Shown: positions 1-5,645 of the stretch, one piece after another
Layout: every line of letters begins with the position of its first letter
Position numbering within the stretch: the stretch's first letter is position 1
Assembly: GCA_036733345.1 (NCBI GenBank)
Contig: DAINAR010000096.1
Span: forward strand, 1-7,288
Origin: JAFGMQ01 sp036733345
Lineage (GTDB): Bacteria > Desulfobacterota > DSM-4660 > Desulfatiglandales > Desulfatiglandaceae
Reading direction: 5' to 3'
DNA: 7,288 bases
Notes under the pieces: model-generated
Seen by the model: only the letters and a program-made list of their open reading frames with translations
Told to the model about the DNA's origin: nothing
Databases searched by the model: none
Translations under genes and position numbers: made by a program

Positions 1-2498
1 CCTGGTTTTCAAAGATAAGCCGTCCAAGCCGGTATATCGGAAATGAAATAAATTCTGTAAAGAAAGATCCTGTCATGACTGAAGTATCTATTGCCCTTGC
101 TTTTCCAGATGTTTATGAACTTGGGATGTCTCATCTAGGATTGAAGATACTCTATAATATACTCAACAGTTATGATTGGCTTGCGGCTGAAAGAGTTTTT
201 TCACCATGGCTGGATCTTGAAAAAGAGTTGAGATCGAGAAATATTCCGCTTAGGACCCTTGAATCAGATCGACCCCTGTCGAGTTTTGATATAATAGGTT
301 TCAGCCTTCAGCATGAGCTTTCATATACAAATGTTTTGAATATGCTCGACCTTTCCTGCATCCCTTTTCTCGCTGAAAAGCGAGGCGAAGAGTATCCTTT
401 GATAATTGCTGGCGGCCCGGCATGTTTTAATCCCGAGCCTGTTGCTGATTTTTTTGACCTTATTTTAATTGGGGATGGTGAAGAGGCCGCTCTGGATATA
501 TGCAGGTTGGTGCGTGATTCGAAAAGGGATAAAATGCTAAAAAAAGACCTGCTTTTTGAAATGCGCCATATCAGGGGAGTTTATATTCCTTCGTTTTTCA
601 ACATTCAATACAATATGGAAGGGCATATAAAAAGCATTGAGCCACTGGTATCTGATTACCAAAAAGTGCAAAAAGCCATTGTCAACGATATAGATGATTT
701 CCCTTATCCTGTACATCAAATTGTCCCATTTACTGAATTGATTCATGACAGAGTTTCTTTAGAGATTTCCAGGGGATGTACTCGAGGATGCCGGTTTTGT
801 CAGGCCGGGATGATATATCGTCCAGTCAGAGAAAGAAGCCCTGAGTCAATCCTTGAAAAAGCTGAAAAAGCTTTAAAATTAACAGGTTATGATGAGCTTA
901 CCTTATTGTCTTTAAGCTCAGGTGATTACAGCTGTATTGAACCTTTAATTAGAGTGCTGATGGACAGGCAGTCAAAAGAAGGTATTGCATTAAGTCTTCC
1001 ATCATTAAGGGTAGACAGCTTAAATAGGGCATTAATTGAACAGATAAAGCGGGTTAGAAAGACAGGATTTACATTAGCACCAGAGGCAGGCAGTGACCGG
1101 CTCAGACGCATAATTAATAAAGGATTAACCAGGGAAGATATCCTTAATACAGCGAGTGCAGTCTACGGGGCAGGATGGAATTTGATCAAGCTATACTTTA
1201 TGGTAGGTCTCCCTCAAGAGCAGGAAAGCGATATCTATGATATTGTCACACTGGCGAAGCAGGTCGCAAACCTGGCGGGAAAGAAAACAAAGAAGATAAA
1301 AGTAAATATTAGTGTTTCAACTTTTGTACCCAAATCCCACACCCCATTTATGTGGATGCCTCAGATTAAAGTTGAGGAAGGACGAAGGCGAATACAATTG
1401 ATAAAAGAAGGGTTAAAGGGGAGCCGGGTTCGTGTTAAATGGAACGAACCTGAATTGAGCTGCTTGGAGGGTATATTCTCAAGGGGTGACAGGAGACTTA
1501 GCCCGGCATTGATAGAAGCATGGAGGCTGGGTTCCAGATTTGATGCCTGGGGAGAACGAATAAAAGGCCTGGAAGTCTGGAATGAGGCCTTCAGGCGAAC
1601 TGGAATTAATCCGGAATATTATCTTAACCGGCAGAGATCTTTTGAAGAAATTTTACCCTGGGAGCATATTAGATCAGGTGTGTCAAGAAAGTATCTGGAA
1701 AATGAGTTAGAAAAGGCTTTAAAAGAAGAATTGACACCTGATTGCCGCAAAAAATGCATGGAATGCGGTGTCTGCGACCACAGAACAATCGACCCTGTTC
1801 TTTTTAATAACTGGAACACTGAGAGTAGTCCTGAAAATAAGGCCGTTGAAGACTATCCTGCAGTAGAGAGAAAATATCGACTTACATTTATAAAGGTAAA
1901 GCGTTCAAAATACCTTGGACATCTTGAAGTTGCTCAGGTTTTTATGCGTGCATTCAAAAGAGCCGGGCTTGATCTTGTTTTTTCAAAAGGCTTTCACCCT
2001 ATGCCAAGAGTAGTCTTTGCTCATGCCTTGCCAGTTGGCACCGAGAGTTTGCATGAGACCGTTGATATTAAGATCAGTCAAGCTCTGGATGTATCATTCT
2101 TAAAAAGAAATATTAATAGACAATTGCCTGATGGAATTAAAATAACCGATGTCGAAGAACTTGTCTCTTCAAAAAAGGCATGCCAAATAAAAGAAAGCCA
2201 TTTTCTAATAACTGTTGTTGGTGTAAAATTAAATGATAATATTATAGAAAGATTTTTAAGATCAGATTGTTTTCCTGTTATAAAGAACGGCAAAAAGGGG
2301 TCTCGGGAAATTGATGCCAGGCCGCTGGTAAAATCGATGGATCTTATTGCACCGGATACAATAAAACTCGTTATGGAGCATTTGGATGGACCGGGGTTAA
2401 AGCCCAGTGAAATTATTAATGCAGTATTTTCTTTAAAAAATTCAAACGGAGAATATATCAGTATCCTGAAAACCAGACAAGTGATTGAAAATACATAA
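1..2498 (+). CDS. B12-binding-like/radical SAM protein fused to DUF2344 (TIGR03960 + TIGR03936 type), 5' end outside window
   Basis: The frame is open from base 3. The 24 codons before the first ATG (75) read WFSKISRPSRYIGNEINSVK and on into PVMTEVSIALAFPDVYELG. This matches the N-terminal 'R(Y)IGxExNSV' block I know from the TIGR03960 family, so the ATG at 75 is internal and the gene starts just left of the window. Numbering from that ATG, residues 1 to about 200 form the B12-binding-like Rossmann domain (GGPACFNPEPVADFF, IGDGEEA), without a clear DxHxxG cobalamin motif. The radical SAM core follows, with its 4Fe-4S cysteines C235, C239 and C242 in CTRGCRFC. A second cysteine cluster is C557, C561, C564 and C567. 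From about residue 600 comes the DUF2344 domain (KYRLTFIKVKRSKYLGHLE, FSKGFHPMPRVVFAHALPVG). The reaction is unknown. The family is often next to RNase G genes, and in Firmicutes the two halves are usually separate genes. The protein looks cytosolic; no membrane segment is seen. Family call is strong, function open. Confidence 0.93.
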   Translation, partial: WFSKISRPSRYIGNEINSVKKDPVMTEVSIALAFPDVYELGMSHLGLKILYNILNSYDWLAAERVFSPWLDLEKELRSRNIPLRTLESDRPLSSFDIIGFSLQHELSYTNVLNMLDLSCIPFLAEKRGEEYPLIIAGGPACFNPEPVADFFDLILIGDGEEAALDICRLVRDSKRDKMLKKDLLFEMRHIRGVYIPSFFNIQYNMEGHIKSIEPLVSDYQKVQKAIVNDIDDFPYPVHQIVPFTELIHDRVSLEISRGCTRGCRFCQAGMIYRPVRERSPESILEKAEKALKLTGYDELTLLSLSSGDYSCIEPLIRVLMDRQSKEGIALSLPSLRVDSLNRALIEQIKRVRKTGFTLAPEAGSDRLRRIINKGLTREDILNTASAVYGAGWNLIKLYFMVGLPQEQESDIYDIVTLAKQVANLAGKKTKKIKVNISVSTFVPKSHTPFMWMPQIKVEEGRRRIQLIKEGLKGSRVRVKWNEPELSCLEGIFSRGDRRLSPALIEAWRLGSRFDAWGERIKGLEVWNEAFRRTGINPEYYLNRQRSFEEILPWEHIRSGVSRKYLENELEKALKEELTPDCRKKCMECGVCDHRTIDPVLFNNWNTESSPENKAVEDYPAVERKYRLTFIKVKRSKYLGHLEVAQVFMRAFKRAGLDLVFSKGFHPMPRVVFAHALPVGTESLHETVDIKISQALDVSFLKRNINRQLPDGIKITDVEELVSSKKACQIKESHFLITVVGVKLNDNIIERFLRSDCFPVIKNGKKGSREIDARPLVKSMDLIAPDTIKLVMEHLDGPGLKPSEIINAVFSLKNSNGEYISILKTRQVIENT

Positions 2499-2556
2499 CA
2501 GGGAAGAAGAGTATTGTCGCTTAAATTGAAGCCCAGTTCTTCATTAATGCTTCATC

Positions 2557-2574
2557 TCACTGTGAGTGATTTTT
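2557..2574 (+). terminator. Weak hairpin plus T-run between the radical SAM gene and rng
   Basis: TCACT (2557-2561), loop GTG, AGTGA (2565-2569), then five T (2570-2574). This has the layout of a small intrinsic terminator or attenuator, but a 5-bp AT-containing stem with a 3-nt loop is weak. It lies 59 nt past the upstream stop and overlaps the GTG at 2566 that would give the longest rng frame, which argues against that start. It could partly uncouple rng from the upstream gene, or be a leader hairpin. E. coli RNase E is known to autoregulate through its 5' UTR, but nothing here proves that. Confidence 0.25.
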
Positions 2575-2622
2575 CGAATAAGAAAGTGCAGGATTCAAAG
2601 GAATGATGAATGGGGAGTTTTT

Positions 2623-4155
2623 TTGCCTAACGAATTAATAATCAATGCCAGACCCTATGAAACAAGGGTTGCAATAGTTGAGAATGGCGTAGTCGTTGAA
2701 CTGCAAATCGAAAGAGCGACCGGCCAGGAATTGGTAGGTAATATTTACAGAGGAACAGTTGTGAGGGTTCTCCCAGGCATGCAGGCAGCATTTGTAGATA
2801 TAGGCCTTATTAGAACTGCGTTTCTTTATGTATCTGATGTGCATAAGGATTTTGTTGACTTTGAAAGGATGATGCTTGGAAACCACTTAGCAGGAGAAGG
2901 ATCATCTTACCTTAATCCTGGCGATTCGTATAATAGCCGAAAGCATGATACCACTTTTCAAATAGAAGACCTGCTTCACGAAGGCCAGAATATTATGGTT
3001 CAAGTGGCAAAGGAACCTATCGGAAATAAGGGATCAAGGCTTACTTCCAATATTTCTATACCCGGAAGACATCTTGTCCTGATGCCCACAGTTGATCATA
3101 TAGGAGTATCACGAAAAATAGAGGATAAAGATGAAAGAGAAAGGCTGAAAGGTATTATTAAGGAAATCAAACCTGTCCAGGGCGGAATTATTGTCAGGAC
3201 TGTTAGTGAAGGTGCCACGAAAGATAAATTGAAATCCGAGATGGATTTTCTAATAAAACTATGGGCAGACATTCAGTCAAAAATGGAAAAAGGGTCCAGG
3301 CCAGTGCTTTTATATAGAGATCTATCAGTATCATTAAGAGCCGTTAGAGACTTGCTTACAATGGAGGTAGATCGCCTTGTTATAGACTCACGTGAGGAAT
3401 ATAATAATATTATTGAATTTATCAGTACATTTGCCCCCAAATTTAAGTACTCGGTTGAACTCTATGAAGAAGCAGACCCGATTTTTGATGCCTTTGGGAT
3501 AGAGATGGAAATTTCTCGAGCACTTAAAAATAAGGTCTGGTTGAAATCCGGTGGTTATATAGTTATTGAACTAACCGAAGCCCTTACATCCATAGATGTC
3601 AATACAGGGAGTTATGTTGGCCAAAGAAATCTGGAAGAGACAATATTGAAAACAAACCTGGAGGCAGTAAAAGAGATCGCCTACCAGTTGAGATTCAGAA
3701 ACATAGGGGGGCTTATTGTCATAGATTTTATTGATATGGCAAAGATTTCAAATCGCGAACGTGTGTTTATGGCCCTCAAGGAGGCCTTAAGTAAAGACAA
3801 GGCAAAAACCAATGTCCTGCAGATGTCGGATTTGGGATTAATTGAGATGACCAGAGAGAGAACTCGCACAAATTTGAACAGATTCCTGACGGAATCATGC
3901 TTTTACTGTGAGGGAAGAGGATCATTGAAATCAAAGAAGTCAATATGCTATGAGATATTCAGGGAAATGGAAAGAGAATGCGCAATCTCAAACGATAATG
4001 ACCATGTTTACATCTCGGTTAATCCCGAAATTGAAATCGTCCTTAAGGAAGAAGAGCAGGAGTCAATAATAGATCTGGAAAAAAGGATAAACAGGCGAAT
4101 TATTATTGCTTCTAATGGGGAATTTCACTTGGAACAATTTGAAATAAGGATTTAG
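2623..4155 (+). CDS. rng: Ribonuclease G (Rne/Rng family endoribonuclease)
   Basis: Cytosolic Mg-dependent, 5'-monophosphate-sensitive endoribonuclease that cuts AU-rich single-stranded RNA in rRNA maturation and mRNA turnover. The N-terminus NELIINARPYETRVAIVENG leads into an S1 domain (from about residue 39, GNIYRGTVVRVLPGMQAAFVDIG). Compared with E. coli RNase G, the S1 region carries a polar insertion at about residues 78-108. The catalytic aspartates are D325 (SIDVNTGS) and D368 (IVIDFIDM). The Zn-link cysteines are C426 and C429 (CFYCEGRG). The spacings of 43 and 58 residues equal those of D303, D346 and C404 in E. coli RNase E. The chosen start is TTG 2623, with GGGGAG at 2612-2617 five bases upstream and homology beginning right there; this gives 510 aa, normal for RNase G. 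A GTG at 2566 would add 19 residues unlike the family and lies in a hairpin. There is no long C-terminal scaffold as in RNase E. It probably shares an operon with the radical SAM gene 124 nt upstream. Confidence 0.95.
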   Translation: MPNELIINARPYETRVAIVENGVVVELQIERATGQELVGNIYRGTVVRVLPGMQAAFVDIGLIRTAFLYVSDVHKDFVDFERMMLGNHLAGEGSSYLNPGDSYNSRKHDTTFQIEDLLHEGQNIMVQVAKEPIGNKGSRLTSNISIPGRHLVLMPTVDHIGVSRKIEDKDERERLKGIIKEIKPVQGGIIVRTVSEGATKDKLKSEMDFLIKLWADIQSKMEKGSRPVLLYRDLSVSLRAVRDLLTMEVDRLVIDSREEYNNIIEFISTFAPKFKYSVELYEEADPIFDAFGIEMEISRALKNKVWLKSGGYIVIELTEALTSIDVNTGSYVGQRNLEETILKTNLEAVKEIAYQLRFRNIGGLIVIDFIDMAKISNRERVFMALKEALSKDKAKTNVLQMSDLGLIEMTRERTRTNLNRFLTESCFYCEGRGSLKSKKSICYEIFREMERECAISNDNDHVYISVNPEIEIVLKEEEQESIIDLEKRINRRIIIASNGEFHLEQFEIRI

Positions 4156-4197
4156 TCTTTATCGCTAATTTTACCATTGCTATTCTTCGTAATATAA

Positions 4198-4419
4198 TTA
4201 TTCATGCTTGCGTTTGAATTCAGCCAAATTTTCTTTAATTTGTGTTTCAGTAAAGATTTTATTGCACTTGGTACACCGGTACAATTCTTCGACTATCTCA
4301 TCATAAATTAAATCCTCGGAGAAATTGACACTATGTAGACGCATGGAAAAATTATATATTCGCACGAAGTCTTTGTTGGAACAGTTGTCACATAAAAAAT
4401 ACTCATGAATGTAATCCAT
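4198..4419 (-). CDS. Small zinc-ribbon-like hypothetical protein (73 aa)
   Basis: I do not recognise a named family. The protein has two CxxC knuckles, C10/C13 (FLCDNCSN) and C49/C52 (YRCTKCNKIF), about 35 residues apart, which is the pattern of a four-cysteine zinc ribbon. Between them is a stretch that looks like a beta hairpin with acidic residues (NFSEDLIYDEIVEELY), and the tail is charged and probably helical (ENLAEFKRKHE). There is no signal peptide or membrane segment, so it should be cytosolic. It is real rather than a shadow: ATG at 4419 is preceded by a perfect AGGAGG (4433-4428) at 8 nt, no longer gene competes for the site, and the cysteines are well organised. It converges on rng with 42 nt between stops and lies 117 nt downstream of tRNA-Thr on the same strand. 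Zinc binding is inferred from spacing only. A nucleic-acid or RNA-polymerase/ribosome-associated adaptor role is possible but unproven. Confidence 0.8.
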   Translation of the reverse strand: MDYIHEYFLCDNCSNKDFVRIYNFSMRLHSVNFSEDLIYDEIVEELYRCTKCNKIFTETQIKENLAEFKRKHE

Positions 4420-4427
4420 TCACTCTT

Positions 4428-4433
4428 CCTCCT
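4428..4433 (-). promoter_or_regulatory. Ribosome binding site of the 73-aa zinc-ribbon-like gene
   Basis: AGGAGG on the minus strand, 8 nt before ATG 4419. It is a full anti-16S match and is the main support that this short frame is translated. Confidence 0.75.
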
Positions 4434-4453
4434 AATGAAACATAGGGTGCTTT

Positions 4454-4472
4454 GCTCTCCAGTAAAGAGAGC
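4454..4472 (-). other. Perfect 6-bp hairpin in the leader of the small zinc-ribbon-like gene
   Basis: On the minus strand GCTCTC, a 7-nt loop, then GAGAGC. No T-run follows on either strand, so it is unlikely to be an intrinsic terminator. It sits between the tRNA and the small gene, about 20 nt before the AGGAGG. If the candidate promoter at 4484-4513 is used, the hairpin falls within the first 25 nt of the mRNA, where it could protect the 5' end. If the transcript comes from the tRNA promoter, it could mark an RNase processing site. Confidence 0.4.
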
Positions 4473-4483
4473 TTGAGTTTAAA

Positions 4484-4513
4484 CTTATACCTATTAGAAT
4501 AAACCTATGCCAG
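4484..4513 (-). promoter_or_regulatory. Candidate sigma-70-type promoter for the small zinc-ribbon-like gene
   Basis: On the minus strand, -35 CTGGCA (4513-4508), an 18-bp spacer and -10 TATAAG (4489-4484): 4/6 and 5/6 matches to consensus. Transcription would begin near 4477, leaving a leader of about 58 nt with the hairpin at 4454-4472 and then the strong ribosome binding site. The alternative is read-through from the tRNA-Thr promoter; both may occur. Confidence 0.4.
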
Positions 4514-4536
4514 TCAGCCTGCAGATTCCATGTTTT

Positions 4537-4612
4537 TGGAGCCACCGTGCGGAATCGAACCGCAGACATCCTCATTACGAGTGAGGTGCTCTACCAACTG
4601 AGCTACGGTGGC
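4537..4612 (-). tRNA. tRNA-Thr, anticodon CGT (reads ACG)
   Basis: Full cloverleaf on the minus strand, 76 nt with encoded CCA (4539-4537). The acceptor stem is GCCACCG (4612-4606) paired with CGGTGGC (4547-4541), discriminator T at 4540. The D arm is GCTC-AGTTGGTA-GAGC. The anticodon arm is CCTCA-CTCGTAA-TGAGG with anticodon CGT at 4579-4577. The T arm is CTGCG-GTTCGAA-TCCGCA type. First pairs G1-C72 and C2-G71, plus G35 and U36, fit known threonyl-tRNA synthetase identity. The discriminator is U73, whereas E. coli tRNA-Thr has A73; U73 occurs in other bacterial tRNA-Thr genes. CGT reads only ACG, so a TGT isoacceptor elsewhere would overlap it. It is a lone tRNA, divergent from pyrF and followed by the small zinc-ribbon-like gene. 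Confidence 0.97.
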
Positions 4613-4629
4613 TAAAAGGCAGTAGGGAT

Positions 4630-4656
4630 AGTATAATTTTTTTTTATTTGTGTCCA
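4630..4656 (-). promoter_or_regulatory. Candidate promoter of tRNA-Thr
   Basis: On the minus strand, -35 TGGACA (4656-4651) and -10 TATACT (4635-4630), each 5/6 to consensus, but with a short 15-bp spacer that contains nine A in a row. The start would fall near 4623, about 10 nt before the mature tRNA. The stretch just after the -10 (TCCCTACTGCC) is C-rich, a discriminator type often seen at stable-RNA promoters under stringent control. The short spacer keeps this tentative. Confidence 0.5.
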
Positions 4657-4784
4657 TGCTTTTTTAAACCTGATTATATGTTAAGAGGTCTGATTTTAAT
4701 TTGTTGCGCTTATCCGTATTTCAATTTACTGTAACATCTGTGTATGTTTTGCAGGGATTATCATAAAAGAATTCTGCTTTTTAG

Positions 4785-4803
4785 TATAATAACATTAAGG
4801 AGG
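4785..4803 (+). promoter_or_regulatory. Candidate -10 box and strong ribosome binding site of pyrF
   Basis: A perfect TATAAT (4785-4790) stands just before AAGGAGG (4797-4803), 6 nt ahead of ATG 4810. The ribosome binding site is convincing and decides the pyrF start. The -10 has no good -35 at 16-18 bp, and it would put the RNA start on top of the ribosome binding site. A weaker alternative is TTGCGC (4704-4709), 17 bp, TACTGT (4727-4732). The non-coding stretch 4613-4809 holds these and the divergent tRNA promoter, and nothing else I can identify. Confidence 0.4.
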
Positions 4804-4809
4804 TTTTTC

Positions 4810-5529
4810 ATGAAGGAGCCAAAAGATTACATAATTTTCCCTCTGGATTTACCCACATATAATGAGGCTATGAGTTATGTTGAGCTATTACAGGGGCATG
4901 TTGGCATTTTTAAGGTAGGTTTGGAGCTATTTATCAGTCAGGGGCCAGGGATATTAACGTCTATACGAAATGCAGGAGATTCCGGGATTTTTCTTGATTT
5001 GAAACTCCATGATATTCCAGTTACAGTTAAAAGGGCATTTCTGGCTGCCTCTCAACACGCACCCGAATTTGTAACCATTCATTGCGATGAAGGAGGAGAA
5101 AGCCTTAAAAGCGTAGCAGACAGTAACCCTGGAAATACAAAGATACTGGCTATAACTGTCTTGACAAGTCTTGATAAAAGAAAATTGAGAGAATTGGGCT
5201 ATGATGAACATTTTTCAGAAGACATATCAGCTCTTGCTCTTTTAAAGGCTCGTATCGCAAAAGAAGCAGGATGCCATGGAATAGTCTGTTCTGGACATGA
5301 AGTGGGAATGATAAAAAAAGAACTGGGCAATGAATTGATTGCAGTTACTCCTGGTATTCGTCCGGAATGGTCAGTTGTGAATCAGGATGATCAAAAAAGG
5401 ATAGTGACTCCCTCAGAGGCAGTTCTAAATGGCAGCGATTATGTAGTGATTGGACGTCCCATACGTGATGCTAAAAATCCAGCTGATGCTGCAAAAATAG
5501 TGGCGGAAGAGATTGCCTCAGCACTTTAA
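4810..5529 (+). CDS. pyrF: Orotidine 5'-phosphate decarboxylase
   Basis: Last step of de novo UMP synthesis: decarboxylates OMP to UMP in the cytosol as a TIM-barrel dimer. Start ATG 4810 is chosen because AAGGAGG lies 6 nt upstream; an in-frame ATG at 4744 would add 22 non-family residues and has no such site. This gives 239 aa, the usual size of the short bacterial form. An early strand has IIFPLDLPT, with FKVGLELF next. The catalytic D63-x-K65-x-x-D68 (DLKLHDIP) is complete. Further family marks are TIHCDEGGE, AITVLTS, VCSGHE, TPGIRP (180-185) and IGRPI with phosphate-binding R216. The gene stands alone: no other pyr gene is visible, the tRNA diverges upstream and gltX converges downstream. 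No attenuator or PyrR-type leader is seen. Confidence 0.97.
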   Translation: MKEPKDYIIFPLDLPTYNEAMSYVELLQGHVGIFKVGLELFISQGPGILTSIRNAGDSGIFLDLKLHDIPVTVKRAFLAASQHAPEFVTIHCDEGGESLKSVADSNPGNTKILAITVLTSLDKRKLRELGYDEHFSEDISALALLKARIAKEAGCHGIVCSGHEVGMIKKELGNELIAVTPGIRPEWSVVNQDDQKRIVTPSEAVLNGSDYVVIGRPIRDAKNPADAAKIVAEEIASAL

Positions 5530-5578
5530 TTCCGCCGTTTAAAACCTTATCTGTCAAATATATCAAGGTATTGCGTAG

Positions 5579-5613
5579 AGATTCGCAGAAATAAAAGCAG
5601 GTGAGAATCTTTT
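5579..5613 (+). terminator. Possible weak terminator after pyrF
   Basis: AGATTC (5579-5584) pairs with GAATCT (5605-5610), followed by a short run of T (5610-5613). The 20-nt loop and the short T-run make it a poor intrinsic terminator. It is the only inverted repeat I can find in the 116-nt gap between the convergent pyrF and gltX stops, so it is listed only as a candidate for the plus strand. No counterpart for gltX is seen. Confidence 0.22.
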
Positions 5614-5645
5614 GAAAGCAACTGAACAGGGCATATTCCTCTTGC

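Noticed and set aside
75..77. ATG 75 as start of the radical SAM gene
   Set aside because: Family-like coding sequence continues upstream to the window edge and no ribosome binding site precedes it.
537..2293. Minus-strand frames inside the radical SAM gene
   Set aside because: They lie opposite conserved coding sequence and show no family features.
2566..2568. GTG 2566 as start of rng
   Set aside because: The extra 19 residues do not resemble RNase G, the codon lies inside a hairpin, and TTG 2623 has a better ribosome binding site.
4744..4746. ATG 4744 as start of pyrF
   Set aside because: AAGGAGG at 4797-4803 fits ATG 4810, and homology begins there.
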